A stretch of DNA of 64,000 bases from assembly GCA_002356455.1 (NCBI GenBank), contig AP017968.1, positions 1,612,001 to 1,676,000 on the forward strand, in the 5' to 3' direction. Positions 20,255 to 28,499 of this stretch are shown one piece after another (the stretch's first letter is position 1; each line of letters starts with the position of its first letter). Origin of the DNA: Fusobacterium varium (GTDB lineage: Bacteria; Fusobacteriota; Fusobacteriia; Fusobacteriales; Fusobacteriaceae). Position numbers and translations under genes: made by a program. The notes under the pieces were generated by a model, which saw only the letters and a program-made list of their open reading frames with translations, had not been told where the DNA came from and did no database searches.

Positions 20255-20791
20255 ATGAAAAAAATTTGTGGAATTGTATCTATTATCGCTGCGGGGATAT
20301 TAATAACAGGGTGTAATGATACAGGGAATAAAAATACTAATAATGTTTCTGCACAAATCACTTTAACTGAGAAAGAAAAGCAAAAAGACAAAGATGAAGT
20401 TGCAAGAATATTAGTTTATAAAGCATTATTAGAAGAGGTAAAGAAAGCTGAATTTTCACCTGAAGAGCTTGAAAATATTCAAATAGCTCAAAATCAAATT
20501 AAAATAAATTATTTTATAGAAAGAGAATTAAAAAATAAAACTCAAATTACTGATGAAGAGGCAGCAGATTTTTACAAAAGACATAAAGAACAATTTGATG
20601 ATAAACCTTTAGAAGAAATGCTTCCAATATTATATAAAAGTTTGGCTGTAGAAAAATATAATCAAGCACAAGTTGAATATTATAATTCTATAATCGAAAA
20701 ATATAAATTGAATGATATATTGAAAAAAGAAGGAATTATTAAAGATGAACAAGTAGAAAAAATTGATGGGAAGGAAGTGGAAAAAATATGA
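20255..20791 (+). CDS. SurA/PrsA-like lipoprotein without a parvulin domain
   Basis: A 178-residue lipoprotein: signal peptide with lipobox ITGC (Cys about residue 20), a short Asn/Thr linker, then helices that resemble SurA/PpiC-type chaperones (ILVYKALLEEVKKAEFSPEELENI, then DEEAADFYKRHKEQFDDKP and a final helix pair). The parvulin isomerase domain is missing, so a holdase role is likelier than isomerase. It is paralogous to the protein at 18336-18764. The position just upstream of two secreted FadA-like adhesins suggests a chaperone for their passage, which is inference. It overlaps the next gene by 4 bp (ATGA type). Confidence 0.75.
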   Translation: MKKICGIVSIIAAGILITGCNDTGNKNTNNVSAQITLTEKEKQKDKDEVARILVYKALLEEVKKAEFSPEELENIQIAQNQIKINYFIERELKNKTQITDEEAADFYKRHKEQFDDKPLEEMLPILYKSLAVEKYNQAQVEYYNSIIEKYKLNDILKKEGIIKDEQVEKIDGKEVEKI

Positions 20792-21282
20792 AAAAGACAC
20801 TTATAATTTTGAGTTCTTTACTATTAATAAGCTGTTCTAACAACAATGCTGAAAATACTTCTAATTTATCAGAAAAAGATATGCAGAGAGAAAGATTAGT
20901 TAGATTAGCAATAGAGAAAAAAGAAAAAGAAGAAGCAGCTAAAAAAGAAGAACTAAGACAGAAAGCATTAGCTGAAGAAGCAGAAATGAAGCAAAAAGCA
21001 GCAATTAGAGAAGCTGAATTGAAACAAAAAACTTTAGAAAAAGAAGCTGCTATGAAAGAAAAAGCAGAAGAAGCTAAAAGACAGGAAATTTTAAGAGCTC
21101 AAGAAGCTAAAGAAAAAGCAGCAGCAAAAGAACAGGCTCTTAAAGATCAAAGAATGTCTAGAGAAGAGATATTTAAAGAAATAATTAATATAAATAATGA
21201 ATTAGATGGAAAAAATGTAAGCAAGGAAAGAGTGAAAGAATTAGAAAAAAGACTTGCTGAATTGGAAAAATTAAACAAATAA
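20788..21282 (+). CDS. Long coiled-coil lipoprotein
   Basis: A 164-residue lipoprotein with lipobox LISC (Cys about residue 16). Residues about 35-125 are an unbroken Lys/Glu/Ala helix with TolA-like repeats (EEAAKKEELRQKALAEEAEM and similar), ending in a second short coiled coil (VKELEKRLAELEKLNK). It could span part of the periplasm from a lipid anchor. The start overlaps the preceding stop by 4 bp. No enzyme motif is present. Its Ala/Lys/Glu bias gives weak matches to many coiled coils, so function is open. Confidence 0.78.
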   Translation: MKKTLIILSSLLLISCSNNNAENTSNLSEKDMQRERLVRLAIEKKEKEEAAKKEELRQKALAEEAEMKQKAAIREAELKQKTLEKEAAMKEKAEEAKRQEILRAQEAKEKAAAKEQALKDQRMSREEIFKEIININNELDGKNVSKERVKELEKRLAELEKLNK

Positions 21283-21335
21283 AAAACGTTAAAAAGTTTT
21301 CTAAACAAAACTATATTATAAACTTGGAGGTAAAC

Positions 21336-21725
21336 ATGAAAAAATTATTAGTAGCAGGAACAATTTTATTATCAGCATCAGCATTTTCTACAGGGGTGAC
21401 AGCAGAATTTGAAAGCCGTTTCAACACTCTAGAGCAAGAATATAAAATGCTTATGCAAAAAGAAGATGAAAGATATAATTCTGAAAAACAAATTGCTGAA
21501 ACTGCAAAGGCAACTTTAGCAAAACAAAGAGAGTTATACAACCAAATTTCAACTAAAGCAGGAAAACTAGGGCAAATCAAAGATGTTAAATTCTACAAAG
21601 AGCAATACGGAGAATTAGCTAAAAAATACCAAGATGCACTTAAAGAACTAGAAGGACAAATGAAAGAACAAGAAAGTATCATTAACAGATTCCAACAATT
21701 ACAAGCTGTAAAAGAAGGAAAATAA
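21336..21725 (+). CDS. fadA: FadA-family adhesin
   Basis: A 129-residue secreted helical-hairpin protein. The signal peptide is MKKLLVAGTILLSASAFSTG, with cleavage probably after VTA, and the mature part aligns with FadA of F. nucleatum throughout: a LEQEYKMLMQKEDERYNSEKQ helix, the turn region, KFYKEQYGELAKKYQDALKELE and a final INRFQQLQAVKEG. FadA proteins polymerise on the cell surface and bind host cadherins. The ATG at 21336 follows GGAGG (21326-21330). Receptor specificity of this member is unknown. It is the fourth gene of the lipoprotein/adhesin operon. Confidence 0.9.
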   Translation: MKKLLVAGTILLSASAFSTGVTAEFESRFNTLEQEYKMLMQKEDERYNSEKQIAETAKATLAKQRELYNQISTKAGKLGQIKDVKFYKEQYGELAKKYQDALKELEGQMKEQESIINRFQQLQAVKEGK

Positions 21726-21774
21726 TTATCATTTTAAATACAAAAGAAAATAAAACCAGGAGGAAAGTATTATT

Positions 21775-22170
21775 ATGAAAATAAAAACAACTATGTTATT
21801 AGGAGCAGCATTATTACTAGTATCGAGCGTATCATTAGCAGCACCAGCAGCAGGAGTAGATTCAAGATTTTCTCAATTGGAAGCAGAATTAAAAATGCTT
21901 GAACAAAAAGAAAATGAAAGATTTAAAGAAGAAGAGCAAATAGCAAAATCAGCTCAAAATAATTTAAATGTACTTACAAATCTTAGAAATAAATGTGGAG
22001 AAAGAATCAACTACATGACTTCTATGGAAGGAAGAAGTATCTATTCTAATGAAATGAAAAACCTATTAAAACAATATCAAGGTTTTCTTACAGAAATTGA
22101 TAAACAATCTAAAGTAGAAGAAAGAAAAATATTCGAATTTAATCAATTAAAAAGTTTAAGAGCAGAGTAA
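21775..22170 (+). CDS. FadA-family adhesin, second diverged copy
   Basis: A 131-residue secreted protein: signal peptide with cleavage after SLA, then the FadA-type hairpin (VDSRFSQLEAELKMLEQKEN, later NEMKNLLKQYQGFLTEIDKQ and FNQLKSLRAE). It shares the layout and several blocks with the gene 50 bp upstream (SRF-LE-E-KML-QKE-ER, EEQIA), but the middle is quite different and holds a single cysteine (RNKCGER), which the first copy lacks. A disulfide-linked dimer or mixed filament is possible. The ribosome site is AGGAGG. Confidence 0.85.
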   Translation: MKIKTTMLLGAALLLVSSVSLAAPAAGVDSRFSQLEAELKMLEQKENERFKEEEQIAKSAQNNLNVLTNLRNKCGERINYMTSMEGRSIYSNEMKNLLKQYQGFLTEIDKQSKVEERKIFEFNQLKSLRAE

Positions 22171-22174
22171 TTTG

Positions 22175-22238
22175 TTTAACTATATTCTCTTAGATATAGT
22201 TAAATGAGTGGAGAATTAAGAGTATTTACTCTTAATTC
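22175..22238 (+). terminator. Two consecutive long hairpins after the fadA pair
   Basis: First: 11-bp perfect stem TTTAACTATAT (22175-22185) / ATATAGTTAAA (22194-22204). Second: 12-bp perfect stem GAATTAAGAGTA (22213-22224) / TACTCTTAATTC (22227-22238). Neither has a T tract of normal length, so they may be processing or stability structures, or binding sites, rather than simple terminators. Confidence 0.5.
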
Positions 22239-22281
22239 CCTCTCATTGATTAAATAGAGATAGAGAAAGTGAGATATAAAA

Positions 22282-22710
22282 ATGAATTATTTAGACTCAA
22301 AGTTGATTTTATATTTGGTAGTTATATTTTTTATAGTATTTATCTTTATTAAATTAAAAACTGCTTTAGCAATAAGGAATTTGAATAATAAAATTGGAGT
22401 GAGATTTTACTATAAATTCTTAGGAAATATGCAATGGCTGAAGGAACAGATACTTATGGGTAAGTATTTAGAAATGAAATATTTAAATGCAGTGGATGAT
22501 AAAAATAATTCAAATATAATAATATTGCTGGAAAAGAAAGAAGAAAACAGTATTATAAATATTTATTCAGCTAAAAATAAAACAGTGATAATTAAGAATT
22601 TAAAATTAAATGATCAAAGATTTAAAAAATTTATTGAATTTCTTCCTAGAACACTAGCAGAAGATGATTTTTCGAAAGAAAGCGAAACAAACGACTTAGG
22701 GAGGGAATAA
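22282..22710 (+). CDS. Membrane-anchored protein of unknown function
   Basis: A 142-residue protein with one strong N-terminal membrane helix (about residues 8-26, LILYLVVIFFIVFIFIKL) and a basic cytoplasmic domain. No family is recognised. The stop overlaps the start of the next HU-like gene by one base (TAATG), so the two are translationally coupled. The start is the ATG at 22282, with a weak GAAAGTGAG ribosome site. The link to two DNA-binding proteins suggests a membrane-nucleoid or regulatory unit, but that is speculation. Confidence 0.65.
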   Translation: MNYLDSKLILYLVVIFFIVFIFIKLKTALAIRNLNNKIGVRFYYKFLGNMQWLKEQILMGKYLEMKYLNAVDDKNNSNIIILLEKKEENSIINIYSAKNKTVIIKNLKLNDQRFKKFIEFLPRTLAEDDFSKESETNDLGRE

Positions 22711-22991
22711 TGAAAGAGAAAGATTTTATTAAAGTTTACAAAGAAGAAAGAAATCTAAAGAACTTAAAAGAAGCTCAGCATAGAATTTCAACTTTTTGGG
22801 AAACTGTAGAAGAAATATTGCAAGAGGATAAAAAATTAGTGTTCAAAGGTTGGGGAATATTTGAAATAAAGCCTGTAAGAGCTAGAGAATACTGTGATCC
22901 TAGAATAAAAAAAATTAAGAAAACTTTACCTAAAAATAAATTGGTTTTCAGACAGGGAAAAATACTTAAAGAAAATATCAATGTTGACTAG
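22710..22991 (+). CDS. HU-family DNA-binding protein, divergent copy 1
   Basis: A 93-residue protein with the HU/IHF layout: two N-terminal helices, then KLVFKGWGIFEIKPVRAREYCDPRIKKI, which corresponds to the beta-arm entry VxLxGFGxFxxxxRxAR-xNPxTG, and a C-terminal FRQGKILKENIN matching the FxxGKxLKxxVN end. Key turn residues are changed (CDPRIKK for NPRTG), which would alter DNA intercalation. It lies directly ahead of a second HU-like gene and after fadA genes. Confidence 0.78.
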   Translation: MKEKDFIKVYKEERNLKNLKEAQHRISTFWETVEEILQEDKKLVFKGWGIFEIKPVRAREYCDPRIKKIKKTLPKNKLVFRQGKILKENINVD

Positions 22992-23000
22992 AGGGGTACT

Positions 23001-23285
23001 ATGAATAAGAAAGATTTTATTAAACTATATAGAAAAAAATTAAATAATTTAACAATTGCAGAAGCAAAAGAAGATGTGGAAGCAATATTGGAAATTATAG
23101 AAACTGGTTTAAAAAAAGATGGTAAAGTACAATTCTTCAATAAAGGAGTATTTACTGTTGGAAATATAAAACCTAAGACTATAAGTAATCCAAAAACTAG
23201 AGAACTTATGCAAACAACTGAAATGAAAAAGGTAAAATTTAATGCTTCATTTAAGTTAAAAGATAAAATACAAGATAAGAAATAA
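23001..23285 (+). CDS. HU-family DNA-binding protein, divergent copy 2
   Basis: A 94-residue HU-like protein: N-terminal helices (KKDFIKLYRKKLNNLTIAEA), then KVQFFNKGVFTVGNIKPKTISNPKTREL, which keeps the NPKT arm turn, and VKFNASFKLKDKI in place of the FxPGKxLK end. It is 9 bp after the other copy and has the same opening (KDFIK), but the two differ strongly, so they may form a heterodimer. The AGGGG ribosome site precedes the ATG at 23001. Confidence 0.78.
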   Translation: MNKKDFIKLYRKKLNNLTIAEAKEDVEAILEIIETGLKKDGKVQFFNKGVFTVGNIKPKTISNPKTRELMQTTEMKKVKFNASFKLKDKIQDKK

Positions 23286-23376
23286 TTTATTAAATATTTT
23301 TATTTTTAATTATGAGTTTAACGGTAAAGATAATGAGAATATATTGCATTTCTAAGACAATTAATGTAATAAAAAA

Positions 23377-25147
23377 GGGGCTGTTGCAAATTAGTGATTG
23401 ATAAACTAATTTGTGCAGCCTCTCTTATTTTTCATAAAAAAATAGAAATCTATAAAATAGATTTCTGCTAATTTATATTTTTATATTTATTTTTAAGTAT
23501 CAAAAAAAGAAGTAGATGATTTTTTATTTATCTAAGCTACTTTTAATGAGTGAAGTGTTGTTCCTAAGCGATTATTTATATTTCTGCTTAGATATCTGTT
23601 GAAGTTGTAAGCGATACAAAACAAACATATTTCTCTTAAAACACTTTTTTTACTTCGAACTTTTAATTTTCGCAATTTCATATCTTCTTTCAAAACTGCA
23701 AAAGCACCTTCTACTTGAATACTTCTGTTCATTCTTAATTGTTTTCCATAATTGCTTGATACATTCTCTTTTGATTTATTTGATAAAATTCTAAATCTCG
23801 CATTGTACTTAATTTTTTTGTTAGTTTCAGGATTCCAAAAATATTGAACTGTATTATTTTTGTTAGAGTATAGAAATTCTAATTCTAATCCATCTTTTCT
23901 AAATAGCTTATTTTCAGAATGATTATATATTAAATTTTCTACTCTGTTTAAATCATTTTTAAACTTTCTGATTTTAGATTTTTCAAAATATATTGGTTTT
24001 ATATATGAAGTATAGTCCATTTTTTCCAAATATTCATAATTTGAAATACTTTCATATCCTGCATCAGCTACAATATTTTTAATTTTTAAATTTTGAGATG
24101 AAATTTTCTCTAAAAATGGAATCAAAGTTTTAGAATCAGAAGGGTTAGAAAAAATTTCATATGAAGAAATATATTCACTAATCACTCCTATTTGCAGATT
24201 ATATCCAGGTTTTAATTGACCATTTCTCATATGGTCATCTTTCATTCTCATAAAAGTAGCATCTATATCAGTTTTTGAATAGCTATTTCTACCATTAAGA
24301 TTTTTAAAATGATTAGAATATTTTTGATACTTTTCTAAGTATTCTGCGCATAATTCTAAATACTTTTGCTCTTTAGATTTTCTCTTTCCTCTACCTTTGA
24401 CTATTTGAAAATTCAAATTAGAAAGATATGAATATATTTCAAGGAAGTTGTCATATTGTAAGTTGAAATCATCATTAAAATTTGAAATTAATTCAAGAAT
24501 TTTTTCATCTAATCTAGTTCTATATTTCTCAATAGATTTTTTCCAAACAAATGTATATTTATTAGCATATGCTTCAATTTTAGTGCCATCAATATATATT
24601 GTTTCAGTGGAAATATTTTCCATTTCAAAAATTTTTTCAACGAATTGTTCAAATAGATCTGGAAGAATATCTTCAGTTTTTACTAAGAATCTAGAAATAG
24701 TAGAGTGATCAGGAATTTTAGAATCTTGTAAAAGAAACCTGAATTTAATATTTTCATGGCAAGCCATTTCTATATCTCTAGTAGAAGTTAAATTGCGCGA
24801 ATAGGCATAAACAATGATAGAAAACATTCTGATAGGATGTACCTTTGTTTTGTAAGAAAATACTTGCATTAAACTACTAAAATCTAATCCCTCCAATATT
24901 GAGCTAAGTTTTCTTACAGGATCATTATCAGAAATTTCATATTGTAAAAAGTTAAAAAGTTTAGGTTGATTTAATTGAAAAAAAATGTTATTATTAGTTG
25001 GTTTTTGCATAGGTATATTATATTAGAAATTTGAAAAAATTTTTAGTATTTTATACCTTTTTTTATTTAAAAAGAAAAAGCTGACAGGAAGAAAACTTCA
25101 AGTCAGCTTTTTTGATAATTGGGCTGTTTTAAATTTGCAACAGCCCC
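23377..25147 (-). mobile_element. IS1182-like insertion sequence
   Basis: A 1771-bp element bounded by 16-bp perfect terminal inverted repeats, GGGGCTGTTGCAAATT (23377-23392) and its complement (25132-25147), with one intact transposase gene on the minus strand. Both ends fold back on themselves: the left repeat pairs with ACTAATTTGTGCAGCC just inside, and the right one with GGGCTGTT at 25120. A terminator (25078-25113, stem AAAGCTGAC / GTCAGCTTT) lies upstream of the transposase. The right end sits 9 bp from the stop of the HdeD-like gene. No target duplication is obvious. Confidence 0.85.
23532..25010 (-). CDS. IS1182-family DDE transposase
   Basis: 492 residues, intact. The N-terminal domain (about 1-130) has the DUF772-like pattern DPVRKLSSILEGLDFSSLM, the RMFSIIVYAYSRNLTSTRDIE block and IPDHSTISRF. 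The DDE core follows, with TIYIDGTKIEAYANKYTFVW (first Asp near residue 140), NIVADAGYES (second Asp) and the C-terminal IQVEGAFAVLKEDMKLRKLKVR segment (Glu). These are standard for the family. As the gene is complete and the element's repeats are perfect, the copy may still be mobile. The start at 25010 is not well marked by a ribosome site. Confidence 0.88.
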   Translation of the reverse strand: MQKPTNNNIFFQLNQPKLFNFLQYEISDNDPVRKLSSILEGLDFSSLMQVFSYKTKVHPIRMFSIIVYAYSRNLTSTRDIEMACHENIKFRFLLQDSKIPDHSTISRFLVKTEDILPDLFEQFVEKIFEMENISTETIYIDGTKIEAYANKYTFVWKKSIEKYRTRLDEKILELISNFNDDFNLQYDNFLEIYSYLSNLNFQIVKGRGKRKSKEQKYLELCAEYLEKYQKYSNHFKNLNGRNSYSKTDIDATFMRMKDDHMRNGQLKPGYNLQIGVISEYISSYEIFSNPSDSKTLIPFLEKISSQNLKIKNIVADAGYESISNYEYLEKMDYTSYIKPIYFEKSKIRKFKNDLNRVENLIYNHSENKLFRKDGLELEFLYSNKNNTVQYFWNPETNKKIKYNARFRILSNKSKENVSSNYGKQLRMNRSIQVEGAFAVLKEDMKLRKLKVRSKKSVLREICLFCIAYNFNRYLSRNINNRLGTTLHSLKVA

Positions 25148-25156
25148 TTTCTATTT

Positions 25157-25741
25157 TTATGCTCTTTTAATTTGAATACTATATATTATAAATAATATTC
25201 CCATGAATAAAAGATAAAATCCAATAGTTATAGGAAGAAGATATCCCATTAAAAGAGGGCATACTACTAATAAAACACCAAAGATAATATCTAGAATACC
25301 TCTTGTTACTAAAATAGATCTGATATTATGTACTTCTGGTATTTCATTAGCAACAGCTTTTCCTCTAGTAAATATAAGAGAAAAACCTCTGAACAACATA
25401 AGTATACCTAAATATATGAGAAGCACTACAGCACTTTCAAAAGGGTTATAAAATATTGAAACAGCAGCTAGAATATCAATTATACCACTCACTAATACTA
25501 TTCCCCAATGGAAATATTTATTTTTTCTTCCTTGATAAGCATAATAAATATTGAGAAGTCCCATTAATAAGAATCCCCAGCTTAAAACATAAATGAGAGA
25601 AATAGAAAATCCAAGTGGGTTAAATATTCCAATCAATCCTGTTAACGCAAGAAGAATTCCAATTATAAGATAGTAATACCATATCTTTTTTAATGAACCT
25701 CCTAAATCAAACATGTCAATATAAAATTTTTCATTAGCCAT
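25157..25741 (-). CDS. HdeD-like (DUF308) membrane protein
   Basis: A 194-residue integral membrane protein with about six short helices arranged as repeated pairs (GILLALTGLIGIFNPL, SWGFLLMGLLNIYYAY, VSGIIDILAAVSIFYNP, and more). This is the HdeD/DUF308 fold associated with acid or stress resistance in enterobacteria; the role here is unknown. The GGAGGT ribosome site precedes the ATG at 25741. An IS element has landed 9 bp after its stop and has probably replaced its natural terminator, but the coding region is complete. Confidence 0.82.
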   Translation of the reverse strand: MANEKFYIDMFDLGGSLKKIWYYYLIIGILLALTGLIGIFNPLGFSISLIYVLSWGFLLMGLLNIYYAYQGRKNKYFHWGIVLVSGIIDILAAVSIFYNPFESAVVLLIYLGILMLFRGFSLIFTRGKAVANEIPEVHNIRSILVTRGILDIIFGVLLVVCPLLMGYLLPITIGFYLLFMGILFIIYSIQIKRA

Positions 25742-25805
25742 AAGACTACCTCCAGTAAAATTATTTGTCTAATTTAGGTATTCGATTTTAATGAATTTTT
25801 CCTTT

Positions 25806-26798
25806 TTAATCGGTAAAAAAATTTAATATAAAAGTTTCTACTGCTATTTCATCATCCAATGTTCCATTTTTTATATTATATTCAGCATATAAAAGTTCTT
25901 CCAGTTTTTTTTCTATGAACTCTGATTTAAATGTATCAATATTTTTAAATTTTAAAAATATTTGATATGGATGCATAAAACCATTGTCTTTTTTAAAATA
26001 TTTTTTAGTATTTTCAAAAATAGAATCATTAAATTTTTTATAAGATGTATTTTTAGTTATTATTGATTCTTTTGAAAGATAATTAAGCTTAAGATTAAGT
26101 AAAAGTTCTTCTGTTGTTATATAGAGAAATCCCATATATTCTTTTTCTTTTTGGAGAAATTCCAAAAGAGGAGCACTGTTTTTGTTGTAAAGAAAATCTT
26201 CTATTAAAGTTCTATGATTATATTCTTTAGTAATAGAAAGTATAGGCATGACTTTGGAAAGATTAAATACATTTCCATCTAAATAATTCTTAACTTTTTC
26301 AACCTCATTTTTTATTTTGAAAAAATCATCACCAATGATTTCTACAAATTTTTCAGCTTCATATTCAGATATATTTAATTCATGCTGAAGATAGAAAATA
26401 ACAGCTTTTTTCTCATTTTCTTTTCTATAGCAGATTATTTGTGCTATCTCACCAATAGAGTCTATAGCTTTTTTGGATAATGGATTTTTAATTTTACCAT
26501 AATCATTTAAAAATTCCTCATATATTATTATGATTTCTTTTTGAGAAAGATTGAAGAGTTTTAAAGATTTGAAAAAATTTTCTATATTTTTTATATCTTC
26601 AGATCTTCTTAAAATCAGCAATTCTTTAGGGTTGAAGATAGAGTTAGTAGAAATAGTTTGAAGAAAGGCTTCATCTTCTTTTTGTGAAGCATCAAAATAT
26701 TTTTCTGGTATACTAGGAAATTCATTTTTAATTTTATTTAATAACTCTTCATATTTTATTTGAAGAGGAGAAGTGTCACCATGTAAAAAATAAAGCAT
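25806..26798 (-). CDS. holA: DNA polymerase III delta subunit
   Basis: A 330-residue clamp-loader subunit. The N terminus MLYFLHGDTSPLQIKYEELL and the block IFNPKELLILRRSEDI near residue 60 match the AAA+-like domain I of delta (the hydrophobic region that opens the beta clamp). The C-terminal LLYAEYNIKNGTLDDEIAVETFIL is the characteristic delta end (LLEADLAIKTG-type). No P-loop is present, as expected for delta. The GGAGGA site precedes the ATG. Sequence conservation is low, as usual for HolA, but the ends make the call reliable. Confidence 0.82.
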   Translation of the reverse strand: MLYFLHGDTSPLQIKYEELLNKIKNEFPSIPEKYFDASQKEDEAFLQTISTNSIFNPKELLILRRSEDIKNIENFFKSLKLFNLSQKEIIIIYEEFLNDYGKIKNPLSKKAIDSIGEIAQIICYRKENEKKAVIFYLQHELNISEYEAEKFVEIIGDDFFKIKNEVEKVKNYLDGNVFNLSKVMPILSITKEYNHRTLIEDFLYNKNSAPLLEFLQKEKEYMGFLYITTEELLLNLKLNYLSKESIITKNTSYKKFNDSIFENTKKYFKKDNGFMHPYQIFLKFKNIDTFKSEFIEKKLEELLYAEYNIKNGTLDDEIAVETFILNFFTD

Positions 26799-26890
26799 TT
26801 TTCCTCCTTAGAAATGAACTGTCTTAAAAATTATTACATCTTAAGTATATCATAAGAAAAAAAGATTATAAAGGGATTCTTAAAGAGAGA

Positions 26891-26919
26891 TTGAGAGAAA
26901 ATTGATATAATGTTATAAT
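26891..26919 (+). promoter_or_regulatory. Promoter of the ABC-permease/oxidoreductase/helicase unit
   Basis: TTGAGA (26891-26896) and TATAAT (26914-26919), 17-bp spacer. The expected start near 26926 leaves little leader before the GTG at 26930 and supports the ATG at 26954 as the real start of the permease gene. Confidence 0.6.
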
Positions 26920-26953
26920 AGAATAGAAAGTGAAATTTGAAAGGAATATTGGA

Positions 26954-28471
26954 ATGAAAAATAAAGAAAAAACAAAAATTTATATGAATATATTTTATGC
27001 ATTAATGTGGTTTATACCTTTATATTTTTTTATGAGAGATTTTTTTAAAATAGAAGATGTAAATATTTTTTTTGAAAAAAAAACTTTGGATATAATTTTA
27101 TTTTCGATAAAACAAGGACTATATTCAACAGCAGCAGCTCTTGTTATAGCAATCATACCAGCATATTTTGCAGCTTATGAAAAAGGGATAGTAAGCAGAC
27201 TTCTTCATGGTCTTCTTTTTATCCCATTCTTTTTTCCAATAATATCTACAGTGACAATATTTTCAATTGTTTTTAATATGGAATTTTTTAAAAGTTTTGG
27301 AATATTATATTCTCTTAAAGCTATCATAATAGCTAATGTATTTTATAATTCGCCTATATTTATAAAGTACATCAGCGAAGGGCTAAAAAGGGTGCCTAAG
27401 GAGCTCATAGAGGCATTGAAAATGGAAGGGGCAGGAAATATAAGAATATTTTTTTCAGGACAGCTCCCATTAATATTGCCACAGATATTTAGAGGATTTA
27501 TTTTGGTATTTACTTATTGCTTTACAGGATTTGGAATAATTTTATCTCTTGGTGGAATAAGATTTTCTACTTTAGAAGTAGAGATAGCATCTACACTTAT
27601 GGGAGAACTCAATTTTTCTAAAGCAATGATTTTTGGAATAGTTCAGTTTTTTATCTTAATAATACTTAATTTAACAGGAGTATTTGTTAAAGAATATGAA
27701 TTGGAAGGAGAAGCAGATTATAAAAAACAAAATATATTCTTTAGAGGATACTCAATTATTTATCTGTTTCTGCAATATTTGGTAGTTGCTTCAAGTTTTC
27801 TATTTTCTTTTTATAATTATTATACTGGAGAGTTTTCAATTAAAGCTTATCTAAGAATATTTTCAAAAGATTTCAATGAAGATTACGAAGTCATAAAAGG
27901 AATAATAAATTCTATAGGAATATCTGCCACAGTAAGTTTTATTTCAATAATAATAATCTATCTTATAATTAAAAATTACAGCAGAATAACTGATGTAATA
28001 ATTTTTTCAAATCTTGGAATATCTGGAGCTTTTCTGGCAGTAGCACTTTTTTATTTGAATGTACTATTTAGTGTTCCATTGCTTTTACTGCTGGGAATAG
28101 GATATATTCTGGTGAGTATTCCAATTGGGTATTCTTTTATGTATCAGTATATAAAAAAATTTCCAATAAATATTTTAGAAAGTTCATTATTAGATTGCAG
28201 TAATGAACTTGAAAGATTTATATATGTAGAATTTCCAATTTTAAAAAATATTTTTTTATCAGCATTTTTGCAGATATTTGCAATTGTTTTTGGGGAATTT
28301 ACAATAGGATATACTATGCAGCTGGGAGATATAGTTCCAGTAGCATCATTAGTAAACTATTCTCTGGGATCTAATAAAAAATATTTAGAAAGTGCAGCTT
28401 TTAGTTCAGTGATACTTTTGATAGTATTTTCGTTATTTATTTTAGGAGAGTATTTAAAGGATAAAGAATAG
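26954..28471 (+). CDS. Fused double ABC transporter permease (ThiP/FbpB-like)
   Basis: A 505-residue inner-membrane protein with about twelve helices and two binding-protein-dependent permease domains in tandem, as in thiamine (ThiP) and iron (FbpB) importers. The first EAA loop is EALKMEGAGNIRIFFSGQLP near residue 155; the second is LLDCSNELERFIYVEFPILK near 415, less conserved. I chose the ATG at 26954, which has AAAGGA 8 nt upstream and fits the promoter, over the GTG at 26930. No ATPase or binding-protein gene is adjacent, so partners must be encoded elsewhere and the substrate is unknown. Confidence 0.82.
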   Translation: MKNKEKTKIYMNIFYALMWFIPLYFFMRDFFKIEDVNIFFEKKTLDIILFSIKQGLYSTAAALVIAIIPAYFAAYEKGIVSRLLHGLLFIPFFFPIISTVTIFSIVFNMEFFKSFGILYSLKAIIIANVFYNSPIFIKYISEGLKRVPKELIEALKMEGAGNIRIFFSGQLPLILPQIFRGFILVFTYCFTGFGIILSLGGIRFSTLEVEIASTLMGELNFSKAMIFGIVQFFILIILNLTGVFVKEYELEGEADYKKQNIFFRGYSIIYLFLQYLVVASSFLFSFYNYYTGEFSIKAYLRIFSKDFNEDYEVIKGIINSIGISATVSFISIIIIYLIIKNYSRITDVIIFSNLGISGAFLAVALFYLNVLFSVPLLLLLGIGYILVSIPIGYSFMYQYIKKFPINILESSLLDCSNELERFIYVEFPILKNIFLSAFLQIFAIVFGEFTIGYTMQLGDIVPVASLVNYSLGSNKKYLESAAFSSVILLIVFSLFILGEYLKDKE

Positions 28472-28499
28472 AAAAATATATGAATTCATGGAGGGAAAA

